Part shown: piece by piece, positions 34,091 to 44,749 of the stretch
Position numbering within the stretch: the stretch's first letter is position 1
How the letters are laid out: the number at the start of each line of letters is the position of its first letter
Assembly: GCF_004379255.2 (NCBI RefSeq)
Contig: NC_056051.1
Coordinates: 5,978,062-6,042,061 of the forward strand
DNA length: 64,000 nucleotides
Source: Salvia splendens
Taxonomy: Eukaryota; Streptophyta; Magnoliopsida; Lamiales; Lamiaceae
Reading direction: 5' to 3'
The notes under the pieces: generated by a model
The model's input: the letters and a program-made list of their open reading frames with translations, nothing else
Databases searched by the model: none
Told to the model about the DNA's origin: nothing
Program-made: the position numbers and the translations under genes

Positions 34091-34278
34091 ACTCCACATC
34101 ATCATGTGTTTGTCTAAGCTAATTAATTAATGTGTTTTGAAGTAGAAGAATTGTTAATCATGTGTTTGAATACTCCATTAATATAAAGTGGAGTAATAAT
34201 TGAGTTGATAGAATATTTGTAGAATTGATCACTTTACTCCATTGTTTGTTGGTTGATATAGTAGTTATATATTTGCAG

Positions 34279-35013
34279 ATGGCGGAAGGGGTGGCTAGCA
34301 TGGCTCTAAAAACCATTCAGGATCTGCTGTTAGAGGAAGCTAAATTCTTAATAGGCGTACGCAGCGAAGTGAAGACACTAGATGTCATTCTTAAGGAAAT
34401 GAAAGCTCTTCTGATTGCCGCTGACAACAGAGAAAGCAGCGAAGATATGGTTCGCCACTGGCTGAGGCATGTGAGGGATCTGGCCTACTGAGCTGATGAT
34501 ACCATTAGTTTGTATGCAGCCATTTACGTTTCATCCAACAGAAGCTTGCGCCACAAATTCTCCTGCATCCTTACAGAGGGCTACTCTCTCCACAAGATTG
34601 GCTCTGAGATCAAAGAAATCAAATCCGAGATGGCAAGACTTAACGCAAGAATGGATCCGTACGGGTTGCATAGAATCATTCAAGGGGAAAGCTCCGCTCA
34701 GCCTTCAGTGCCGATCCGTCCCTTTGGGACTGAAGTTTTTGTGGGGAAAAAAAGAAGTGGAGCAACTTGTATCCCATTTAGTTGGTGATGAAGCAAACCC
34801 TGTTATTTCACCGTGGGAGATGGGTGGGATAGGCAAAACTACTATGGCCAAAAGAGTGTACAATCACCATACCACCAGGCGCTTGTTCGACTCCTTCGCA
34901 TGGGTTTGTGTTTCTCAAAAGTGGGACACCGAATCACTTTTGTTGAATGTCTTGAGGAAACTTAGCCCACTCCACACTACCTCGGGTTTGACCTTTGATG
35001 CACTATTTATTAG
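34279..35013 (+). pseudogene. CC-NB-LRR pseudogene B, duplicate of A, truncated
   Basis: Starts MAEGVASM at 34,279 after the same TTTGCAG acceptor as A. The CC domain stops at TGA 34,489-34,491 (AGA in copy A), and an A-run length change near 34,750 shifts the frame. The P-loop (about 34,822) and RNBS-A regions are intact in sequence (GMGGIGKTTMAKR, FAWVCVS). Copy B keeps the bases that A lost at 24,675-24,700. The gene ends where the Athila-type LTR begins; kinase-2 and LRRs are absent. Confidence 0.85.
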
Positions 35014-35781
35014 CACTAAAAATACCTGCAAGTTTACAGGGTAGATCTAGTATAGCTAAAGGTCAGTACCGGGATATCGAACACAGGCAATAAGATTGCA
35101 ACTGACTATCATATACTAAGCGTCATATACTATCTAGAGACACAGAGTATTTTTGGTTTCGGTTTTATAAACTAGACATAAATATAAACAAATAAAAAGA
35201 AAATATAAACAATGATACAAAGTAGGCATACGAATGTAGAATATTAGGATCCAAAACACAATCGACTTTCTTGAATTACGGTCTCTAGAGTTATTAAGTC
35301 GGTCTGGATTAAACCCTCTCCCGAGGTGAGAAATCCGTAGATTAGGTGTTGAAAACCAAGTCCCCTTTAACTCTCTAACATCTCACTCCTAAAAGATCGT
35401 TAAGACCAATGACCTAACGTGAAACCTCAACTCTCCCGAATTCTATTGAATTAAAGTGTAAATTATTCATTTTCCGAGTCAACTATTTCATCTCCCGAGT
35501 ACTCCAATCAACTCTAACATATATTCAAGAGGTAGCTAATCAATTATATATAGAAAGCGCAAGGATAAATCAAATAACTACAAGAGCTAACAAGGAAAAT
35601 CAATCGAATATCTTCACCACAAATTCCACAATTGATGTTTAACTCATAGACAAGTAAAAACTACAAATAAAGTACGAGACATTAAAGAAATTGATAAAAC
35701 CCAAGGTTGAATCTTCAATCTTCAGTCTTCTCTTGCTTGGATCTGCAGAACTCCGCTCCAATGGAAGATGGATGAATTTAA
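35014..35781 (-). repeat. Athila-type LTR fragment inside NB-LRR copy B
   Basis: Same LTR, same insertion codon and same orientation as in copy A; it ends abruptly at about 35,781 where similarity to 28,215 stops. It lacks the 2.5-kb element found in copy A (AAGCGTCATATAC is uninterrupted at about 35,118). Confidence 0.8.
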
Positions 35782-36106
35782 GGACTCGTTCGCTTAAGAA
35801 GATATGGGTTGGTCATATTTATTACTTGAGTTAATTAAATCGGGTATGGCCCACCACAGCCTTATTCGATAAATACGTTCGGGGTACCATATTTGGGCCC
35901 AGATTAGGAACAAACTTTCTGCTTCGTCTGATTACATAAAAGGCCTGATATTTCGAAATGACTATTTTGCCCTTAAAAATTTCAAACAAATTTATGTTCC
36001 TCGTAGTTGAAATAAAAAGGTGGAAAGTCGATTCAAACTTACAAATTCAAGAATAACTTCCTTTTCTCACAAACAGACATCCCTTCCATTTACCAAGTGG
36101 AGCTCC
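35782..36106. other. Unassigned sequence after the LTR break
   Basis: No coding or transposon signature recognised. Confidence 0.35.
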
Positions 36107-36220
36107 AAAATAAAAACAGATTGTATCTCCCAGCAAGGAAGTTCACGCGAGAATAAATGACAGAAAATAAAAACAGATTGTATCTTCTTGCAAGGAAGTT
36201 CACGTGAGAATAAATGACAG
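36107..36220 (+). repeat. Tandem repeat, 2 x 57 bp
   Basis: Units 36,107-36,163 and 36,164-36,220 differ at only a few positions; a partial third unit (ATTGTATCTCCCT) follows. Confidence 0.85.
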
Positions 36221-37005
36221 ATTGTATCTCCCTAGGGCACTTCCTTCTTCATAATTTGTCTTTTTTGCCCTTGATCCTTATACTTGCTCCTTGCTCCATT
36301 TTTTTGTATTCTGCCAGCGTTTCTTTTCGTTTCCTCGGTCTGGTAAATTGTTGTCGTTTTTCACTTCATTTTCATCTTTTTCCTCTGATGGTGATCTCAT
36401 CCTGCTGTTGTATTTTAACACCAAACCAAAAAATGAAACTTTTGCTTCTACTCGTAACTTCACAAGTAAGTTCACACCTTGAGCAAGTAAGTTCACAAGT
36501 AACTTCTACACCAAATAAACAGCGCAGTATCTCAATTTCGAAGACGAATTCTTAATAACAGAGCAAGTGAGAGGGAGTCACCATGATAAATTAGGGATAC
36601 CAAATTCTGTACACAATCTATGCAAAAAAATAGCAAACATATGAGTGTGAGGTTATTACCCAGGTTAATCAGGTGAACTTCGTCGAAGGGAATCGATTTT
36701 TGAGGGTGGAGTTGTATTCGAAAATCCCCAAATCCAGGCAGCCGGATCGCTCGGTTGCTGAATTTATGTGTACCGCGTGAGCAACTATGCAAATGGGCAT
36801 TCGTAAGCTTACAAATTTGCGACTTGTATATATCTCGTTACCCACGTAACTGTGATCGGGTCAAAAGGAAGGGTTGCTGGTACTCCGTAGCAACAGCCGT
36901 GTCTGATAATAGTTTTTGGGCAGGCGGCCTAAAATCGTCACGGGGTGCTTGATGTCGAGGTGTGTTTCGAGATGCCGGAGAGTCGGCGACCACGACGGCT
37001 AGGGT
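36221..37005. other. Unassigned region
   Basis: A 113-codon frame (36,214-36,555) is hydrophobic and low in complexity with no domain; I treat it as chance. ACTTCACAAGTAAGTTCACA repeats near 36,455-36,505. Confidence 0.35.
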
Positions 37006-37640
37006 TAGGGTGTCCACTAAAAGGCAGACACGCCGAATAGCCCCTCCCCAGTTTTTGTCCATAGCCCCAATTTTGTTGTCCACAGCCCCAAAATTCTATT
37101 TCTGCCACTATAGTGGACACCTCCAATAGCCCCCAAATTTTATAATCAATTTTTATTTTAAAATATTTTTAGTTTCAATCAAGTGTAATTTAAATAATCG
37201 CAGGGTAAATAACTAGAAAACGAGGTAATTAAGGCCGAATATTCGTTGTATTGCAAACCGGTAAAATTATACAACGAATAATAAAAATAAAATACAACTA
37301 CAAAACTCCGCCACCGTCTACTCGGAGTCGGAGTCGGAGTCGGCTTCCTCGTCTTCCTCTTCTTCTTCTTCTCCTCTTCCTCTCTCGCTGCTGCCAGCCG
37401 CGGTATCCCCAGGCGCGTTATGAACCAACCCCAGTCGACTCTCGTAGACGTTCTTGACGTACGGGTCAGTTTCCCCTGCGTATGACCTGCATACGTCTTG
37501 CAGTTGTTGCATCAACTACACGTCTATGGTATTGGCCAATACCTCATGGGGTTGCACCGTGGGCTGTGGGATTGGGGCGGGCTAATGGATGCGCGATCCG
37601 TACGCGCCCGCCGATAGGCGTGTGGCACTTCTACCCCCTC
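37006..37640 (-). mobile_element. Fragment of an unclassified DNA transposon
   Basis: The left part (37,006-37,135) has four spaced (A/C)AGCCCC motifs between GTGTCCACTAAAAG and CTATAGTGGACACC, which look like subterminal repeats and an inverted end. On the minus strand, 37,318-37,550 encodes PHEVLANTIDV, a stop, then MQQLQDVCRSYAGETDPYV and an acidic Glu/Asp/Ser tail, resembling a protein C-terminus. No transposase core or second end was found. Confidence 0.35.
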
Positions 37641-37641
37641 T

Positions 37642-37893
37642 GGATCTGCTGTTAGAGGAAGCTAAATTCTTAATAGGCGTACGCAGCGAAGTGAAGACAC
37701 TAGATGTCATTCTAAAGGAAATGAAAGCTCTTCTGATTGCCGCTGACAACAGAGAAAGCAGCGAAGATATGGTTCGCCACTGGCTGAGGCATGTGAGGGA
37801 TCTGGCCTACAGAGCTGATGATACCATTAGTTTGTATGCAGCCATTTACGTTTCATCCAACAGAAGCCTGCGCCACAAATTCTCCTGCATCCT
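37642..37893 (+). pseudogene. NB-LRR CC-domain fragment C
   Basis: About 250 bp nearly identical to copy B (and A) from DLLLEEAKFLIGVRSEV to FSCIL. It starts and ends abruptly inside the CC domain. Shared variants (GGCGTACGCAGC; CACAAATTC) place it nearer to B than A, but it keeps the AGA codon where B has the TGA, so it left the B lineage before that stop arose. Confidence 0.9.
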
Positions 37894-39435
37894 CACTTGA
37901 ATTATTTTTGTTCTATTAGCAATCTACTAGTTGTTGATTTATAGTATTAAAACAGATTCACACTCACAGGTGAAATTCCAAATTCTATCACCAATGCCTC
38001 TCAGCTTACTGCTATAGACTTGCAGATTGTCTCATTCACTGGTCCCATTCCCGACTTCTGTAATTTAAGCCAGCTGGAATTCCTTGACCTCAGTAAAAAT
38101 AATCTGACTGGAACAGAATTGCCAAATCAAGAATCGCCATTTCTCTCTTCTTTAACAAACTGCCGAAATTTGATGTTGTTCGATATTAGTAACAATCCGA
38201 TGATGAAGGGTATCTTTCCGGCTTCCATGGGGAACATATCTTCTTCTCTTATCATCTTTTTAGCATCTAACTGCGGCATCAGGGGTTTTATTCCTCCTGA
38301 AATTGTAAATCAGAGGAATTTGCTGGCTTTGGATTTATCCAACAATCAACTCACAGGATTCATCCCAACTACATTTCCAATGGGTTGTAGTCTTCAGTTA
38401 CTCATGTTAAATGGTAATAAGTTGTAAGGAGTGCTACCCAAATCCCTCTCCAATTGTCGAGGTCTGCATCTTCTTCATATTGGAAACAACAGAATACAAG
38501 ACACCTTTCGAGTTTGGACAGAAAATGTCACTGATCTTCGCTTCCTCATATTGGCATCCAACAACTTCAGCAGTACCATTTCTTCTCTCACTTCCAAGGC
38601 TACGCTTCCATTCCCCATGCTCCAAGTTTTTGATGTATCCCATAATGCATTCATTGGCAATCTGCCCCATGAATATTTGAGCAATTTCAAAGTGATGATG
38701 GGTGTACAGGAGAATCATCGAGGATCATTTTATAGTTATTCATTGACACTAATACTGAAAGGTTCGTATCGAATATCTATGAGATTAACAAACAACCCAA
38801 CAATCGACATGTCATCCAACAAGTTTTCTGGTAGTATCCCAAACTCCATTGGAAATTTGATGAATTTACTGGTCTTGGATCTATCCAACAATCAACTCGC
38901 AGGATTCATCCCAACTACATTTCTAAAGGGTTGTAGTCTTCAGTTACTCATGTTAAATGGTAATAAGTTGGAAGGAGTGCTTCCCAAATCCCTCTCCAAT
39001 TGTCGAGGTCTGCATGTTCTTGATATTGGAAACAACAGAATACAAGACACCTTTCCAGTTTGGACCGGAAATCTCACTGGTCTTCGCGTCCTCATATTGA
39101 GATCCAACAACTTTAGTGGAACCATTTCTTCTCACACTTCTGAGACTAAGCTTCCTTTCCCCATGCTCCAAGTTTTTGATGTATCCCATAATGCTTTCAT
39201 TGGTAATCTGCCCCATGAATATTTGAGGAATTTCAAAGCAATGATGGATGCACGGGAAAATTATCAAGGAGAACTATGTCGATGTTCCTTTTATACAGAT
39301 TCATTCACATTAACAGTGAAAGGTTCGGATCTAGAATACAAGAGAATTTTAACAACCCTCACTGCAATCGACATGTCATCCAACAGATTCTCAGGCAGTA
39401 TCCCAAACTCCATTGGAAATCTGAAATCCTTGATA

Positions 39436-42400
39436 TGTCACGACCACAACTCCATAGTCAAAGAAAGTGTAGCTATTTCGCGACTAAACTAATTAAATGG
39501 TCTCAAGCTCATCATGAATAAATACTCAATTCATGGAAAACATAGTCTTAATGTGAGAAAGGTACAATCACATCGAAATCAGAGTAGCTCACTGATACGA
39601 GTGCCGCTCCATCAACGCCAATCGCCCCTCCGGTGATTCACGCTACCAATGCGAGCAGCGTGGCAAGAAAGGAAGCAGAGGGAACGCGAGGAAAGAAGGG
39701 TCGAAGAGGCCAGATAGAAGTGGAGTCGAGAAGGGATGAAAGACCGAAGAGGCAATCCAAGCAGCCAGAGAAGTTTGGAGATTTTGTTTCTCGATAGTTT
39801 AGTATTTTAGTTATTATTATTATTTTGAGGAATATTTATATTTTGGACTTATTTATTTTATATTTTGAGTCGAGCGTAATTATAAGCTCCGTGCCGGGTT
39901 TTCTTGTTGGTTCTTTCCCGGTATGATCGAGTCGAACCAAACCTAGGGTCCTTAGATATATAAATAGGGATTCGATGTATTGAGAGAAGCAATCAATATA
40001 TCAGAAATTTCCTAATCTTCTTGCAATTACTTCTCTGTCAAGTTTTGTTCTCCACGGCCAAAACCTTGTTGGCGTGGGAATTTCGGTTGCTCGACGGAGA
40101 TCGATCTCTGCGAACGAACCTTTATCCGACGAATCTCTCACCCTTCTATCGTTACGGATTAATTCGTAACACTCACTGGTGCATAGTCTTTTCTAAAGCA
40201 GTTCTTAACTTGCAGCGGAAAGTACCAAGACGAAATAATATGTATGAAGACATATTAAATCAGCTACATAACCACTTATTTAATCTGCTTTCCCCAACAC
40301 CTCCTCTGCTCCGGCCACGGTCCACCTGCACATTAAAAAAACAATATGCAGGGCTGAGTACTTGATATACTCAGTGGGCTCATTGCCGAAAACATTTCTC
40401 TTTTAGTTGTCAGTCGAACTTGAGTGAGCACGGGGTTTTTTCTGAAATCACTTCCCCGGTCACTAAAACTTTTATCTCATTAAAAAAGGTAGACTGCGTA
40501 GTCATATAACTTCTCATGAAATACCATATCTGATCTGTGTGAACCGAAAATGTGGCCACATTCCACGACGGTCACTGGACCGGCCAACGCTAGCGCTAAC
40601 ACACGGTCCCTATGTGTACACTAGTCCGAGTAGGGTTTGCGGCCCTACTGAGACCCGAATTCGATTTAACTGGTTTGGCATAGCCAACAGATAGGCAATC
40701 ATAATAAAACAAGGCATGACAACTCATCTCAAAATATTCACATTTTCACATAAAACACATTTTGAAAGAAAAGCCCACCTGATATGCTTATTCCTCACTT
40801 TAATTACTAGTGTTGGCATCACTCTGCCCTCGGATAAAATTTCCTTTGAAAATAAATAGTGTAACACACTAATTAGTATTTGAACTATTTCTCCTTAAAA
40901 TAATGCATGCATCCTATGGCATAGCACCTTTATCTTTATTCGTGTCCCATAGGTTCTCTAGTCCTTTCTCGGGCTTCACTACGTTGTAAGATTTATTTCT
41001 CCGCTTTAACCATACCCAGAAAATTCTATTATCTTTAAAATAAACACTTGGGTGCTTATTTAATAAAGTATGGATTTTTGTTGGAAAATCACCTTCTAGA
41101 TCTTTTCTTTGAATTTTTCTTAACTACTTTGGAATACTTACCTTGACTAAAATAGAAGTCTGCTTTAACCATCTACTGAATTTTATATTGACACGCTACA
41201 TTTCCTTCCTCCCGTGGCTTCTTCCTCGCTTCACATTTCTATTTCCCAATTAGGAGCCCTAATTGAAAGAAGAAACATAGCAGCAGCGCCTCCGATCATT
41301 TCCCAAATCTCTCACTCCTCGACTTCTCCGGCGAGCTCGCGCTCAGCATCGCCGGTTTCTGGCCTCACCTTGCTCCAGGGTCAGCACTCGCTCCTCATCT
41401 CTTACGGAGACTTAGCACCGTCGCATTCCCTCCGTCGTTACCATCACTGTCAACGTCGGCTCTGGTCGCCCGCGAGGAACGCTGCCTCCGGCTCATCGGT
41501 GTTCTCTATCTCTCCGTCGAGTCTTCTCACCCGGCGGAATCACCGATAGGGAAAGGACGCATCGCCTTCTCCCTCCATCTCCTTCTTTGTTTCTCCGTCA
41601 CGCGTGGAAGCTCCGGGGTCGCCGTTACACTCACGCCATCAACCTCGGCGAGCAGAACTGCTGCTTGCCTGCGCCGTCAGCCTCGCGTCAGCATTTGTTC
41701 GACGCCGGACAGCCCGTCGCCTAAGCTAAGTTTGTTATCCTATTACTTAGCTCGTTATGTGGTTCTTTAATGGGCAGCAGTTACGTGATGTGTGGAGGCT
41801 TTGTGAAATTGTGTTGCTCCTGATTGTTAATCCTAGATGGATTTCCCTTGGCATATTTTAGCTCACTGGAATGAGCACTTGTTGCATTCACTTTAAAGCT
41901 ACATCTTGCTATATTCTGGACTAATTGTTGGTGACTTGATATCTCTATTGAGCGTAAGTGCAGCTCCTTTAAAGGCATTGGCACTACTGATTGTTGAGGC
42001 TATTCCTATTTTCTCTAATTCCTTGTTCTATCATGGTGGCTGTTCTACATGATGCAGAGGAGGGTATGGTGGTGTTTACCTGTTGTAGTTTGGACTGAGA
42101 TTTCTGAGCCTTTGAAACACTGCAGCTCCTCTTGCTCTTTCTCCCTCTCGACTCACTACTCTAAATGCTGGAGGATTTTCCCTCTTTGAAATGGTGAATT
42201 CGACAGCCTGTGGTGGTGGCTGAGGAGTGCAGGCTGCTGCAGTGAGTGGCGGCTGATCTGAGGATTATGTCGTTGCCTTTGGCCGACGACCGATCGAAGA
42301 CGCGGCGTGGCTATGGCTCGGCTCGATGGACAGGCACTTGCTTTTTCCTCTTAAACACTTGTACATCCGCATTGGTAACTTAGTCGCCTTGATGTATGTA

Positions 42401-42658
42401 ATAAACTTAGCTAGAATGAAATTAGGTTCCTAATTCTCTTCTTGTATTATTTCAAAAGTTTTCATTTGAGAAGCAATGAAGAGTGCAAATTTCTTTTCGT
42501 TTTGTTCGTAACACATTACATCTTATTTCCTTTTTGACTTAGCAACATTTCTCGTTCACGAAAATAGATATGTCCGTCAAAATTCAAATTTAGAAACTTG
42601 TATTTATTTATCCCACTTCATCGCCGTCTAACAGTTATGAAAAAGGGCGGTCATTACA
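39436..42658 (+). repeat. Large solo LTR, probably chromovirus (Tekay/Del-like), with TSD
   Basis: Starts TGTCACGACC, ends GGGCGGTCATTACA, flanked by TGATA on both sides (39,431-39,435; 42,659-42,663). These termini resemble Tekay/Del LTRs. Without the nested 579-bp LTR it is about 2.6 kb. 41,160-41,740 is a GC- and CT-rich leader-like stretch (GCCGGTTTCTGGCC, CTCCGTCGTTACC), typical of the transcribed part of such LTRs; the 111-codon frame there (41,214-41,549) is probably not a gene. No internal domain is present. Confidence 0.75.
39593..40171 (+). repeat. Solo LTR nested in the larger LTR, with TSD
   Basis: TGATACGAGTGCC...CGTAACA, 579 bp, flanked by CTCAC on both sides (39,588-39,592; 40,172-40,176). 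A TATAAATAGGG box lies at about 39,958-39,968. Its 3' end is a near-palindrome GTTACGGATTAATTCGTAAC. Confidence 0.9.
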
Positions 42659-43174
42659 TGATATATTTGAACCTGTCTCACAATGACCTCACACGAGGTA
42701 TACCTGCATCTCTTGGAAACGTTGAGGAACTCGAGTCATTGGACCTGTCTTCAAACCGATGGAAGGGAAAATTCCAACAGAGCTAACAAAGCTCTCATTT
42801 CTTTCGGTGATGAATCTTTCCATCAATATTCTTTCAGGGAAGATACCTCAATCCAGTGGCCAGTTTTCCACATTTGAAAATACATCCTATGTCGGGAATT
42901 CTGGACTATGTGGATTTCCATTAACACGAAAATGCGAAGAGCCTTCGACTTCTGTGATGCTGGAAGAAGGTGATCATGATTAAGGTATTCTAGACGGATT
43001 TTGTTGGCAGGCGGTTGTTTCTGGTTATGGATGTGGATTTGTAATTGGTGGGATTGTGGGTTGTCTGATTTTTGGGTATGGAAGGCCTAAATGGTTGGTG
43101 GAATGGGTGTATGGATTTTACAGGATAAAGATGAGAAGCCGTAGAGGAAATGTGACACCACAAAGAAGAAGATA

Positions 43175-43521
43175 AGAAGGTTGAGCCAGCCTATGATGTT
43201 GAAGAATGGGTATTGTTGTTTTCTTACATATATTTACATGTTATGTTGAACTTTCTAAACTCTAAGTTATGTTCTACTACAGTCCATTGCTTCCTTATCT
43301 ATGAGTGGCAATTGAATTATTAAAGTTTAGCATTCATATGTTTTGGGCTTTTTGAATTTGAAACGACAATTATAACTTGGGCTTATTTAACTGCAAACAC
43401 TTCATAGGTGTGCTTTGTTAATCGATAACGGATAAACTGGTTAATCACTCCCAATTTTCAGTATTATCAGATCAAAACTTCACTCGATTGAAAATGAGGA
43501 TTAAGAAAAAATGATTTTTAT
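43175..43521. other. 3' flank of the LRR pseudogene
   Basis: Non-coding; nothing recognised. Confidence 0.4.
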
Positions 43522-43852
43522 GGACAATGAGGAAATGAAAGGTGGAATAAAAACGAAGAGAATTTTCTATGATAAAATTATGACCAAAGAAGGTAGACAT
43601 AATCAAACAAGACCAATAGCATAAATAATGTTTTCATTTTTGTCTAAGAATAAGTTCTTAAACAGTTCATGAGATTTGAAAATAAGTTTTTATATCTAAA
43701 ACTAGGTTCTCAACACATATACTTTTTGAATTTCATCTCTATTCAATTTTTTTCATTAACTAAAATTTTATCTAATGTCTAAATACTTTTTGAATTTCAT
43801 CTCTATCATCCAAATATTTTTACATCTTATAAGCTTTTAAGACACTGCATCC
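43522..43852 (+). repeat. Direct repeat, copy 1
   Basis: About 320 bp from GGACAATGAGGAAATGAA to AAGACACTGCATC recurs at 44,194-44,507 with few differences; copy 2 lacks about 15 bp near its end. Confidence 0.9.
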
Positions 43853-43865
43853 ATAATAAGCAAAT

Positions 43866-44014
43866 GACATGTCTCGTCATTGGTCGATGAATGTCCTTGG
43901 TAGGGTTGATCAAATGATGCGAAATTATTCGTAACAAGCATTAAATGAGACTGTCTTTTTCGTGTTACGAATAATTTCTCATTTAATTCATCGACCAATA
44001 AAGATGACATGTCT
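43866..44014. repeat. Foldback (hairpin-forming) sequence
   Basis: Outer arms GACATGTCTCGTCATTGG... (43,866 on) and its near-complement ending at 44,014 pair over about 27 bp; inner arms GAAATTATTCGTAACA (43,921-43,936) and TGTTACGAATAATTTC (43,963-43,978) are perfect complements. It lies between the two direct repeats. Confidence 0.75.
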
Positions 44015-44193
44015 TTTGGAGTCATCCGCGCTTCAATTCGCGACTTTCGTATAATGGCCATAACTCTCCCATCCGGACTCCAATGGGGCGTGCAAGATAC
44101 TCACGCGAAGCCCTTTCGAAGACGATGACAATTTTTTGGAGGATTCCAGAGAAGACGCATGTGTCATGCGTTTTACCCTAAGACGCATGTGTG

Positions 44194-44507
44194 TGGACAA
44201 TGAGGAAATGAAGGGTGGAATAAAAACGAAGAGAATTTTCTATGATAAAATTATGACCAAAGAAGGCAGACATAATCAAACAAGACCAATAGCATAAATA
44301 ATGTTTTCATTTTTGTCTAAGAATAAGTTCTTAAACAGTTTATGGGATTTGAAAATAAGTTTTAATATCAAAAAGTAAGTTCTCAACACATACTTTTTGA
44401 ATTTCATCTCTATTCAATTTTTTTCATTAACTAAAATTTTATCTAATATCTAAGCACGATCATCCAAATATTTTTACATCTTATAAGCTTTTAAGACACT
44501 GCATCTT
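44194..44507 (+). repeat. Direct repeat, copy 2
   Basis: Second copy of 43,522-43,852. The preceding 130 bp contain GACGCATGTGT twice. Confidence 0.9.
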
Positions 44508-44749
44508 AACAGCTATAGAAACACTGTATTAGCTTTTAAAACATATCAATTCTTGAATAAGCTTAGTTAAGAAGCCCTAATTCCATTTTTCACTATAGTA
44601 TCTTGCTTAAGCAATTAAATACGAACATATATAGTACTCTGACACTCTTCCCGTTCTAGTTAAGATGTCAAACTTGCTGACTGACAAAATTTTAGAAATT
44701 GTTGTGTAAAGTATCTGAATAGAGCTAGGAAATATGGTTGAAATATATT

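Larger units (their letters stand above)
37965..43174 (+). pseudogene. Chimeric LRR receptor gene (LRR-XII N-part, Cf-type RLP C-part), split by retroelement
   Basis: 37,965-38,330 reads as LRR-XII kinase-type repeats (GEIPNSITNASQL, FLSSLTNCRNL, FPASMGNISSSL). From about 38,330 the repeats are of the Cf/Ve receptor-like-protein type (CSLQLLMLNGNKL, LPKSLSNCRGLHVLDIGNN). A block of about 545 bp is duplicated in tandem (about 38,325-38,870 and 38,870-39,420), so the island region (MM...SLTLILKGS / SFTLTVKGSD) occurs twice. A TAA lies at 38,425-38,427. The gene resumes at 42,659 with LNLSHNDLTRGIP, LESLDLSSN, a 1-bp loss near 42,765, SGQFSTFENTSYVGNSGLCG, a TAA at 42,981-42,983, and then a transmembrane helix (GCGFVIGGIVGCLIFG) and short basic tail to 43,174. 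It is a cell-surface immune-receptor type without a kinase. Confidence 0.85.

Noticed and set aside
36214..36555. 113-codon ORF with hydrophobic start (possible signal peptide)
   Set aside because: Low complexity, Leu/Phe/Ser-rich throughout, overlapped by equally long frames; no homologous domain recognised.
41214..41549. 111-codon GC-rich plus-strand frame that looks like a gene start
   Set aside because: It lies inside the solo LTR 39,436-42,658; Ser/Pro/His/Arg-rich and without a domain. It fits an LTR leader better than a gene.
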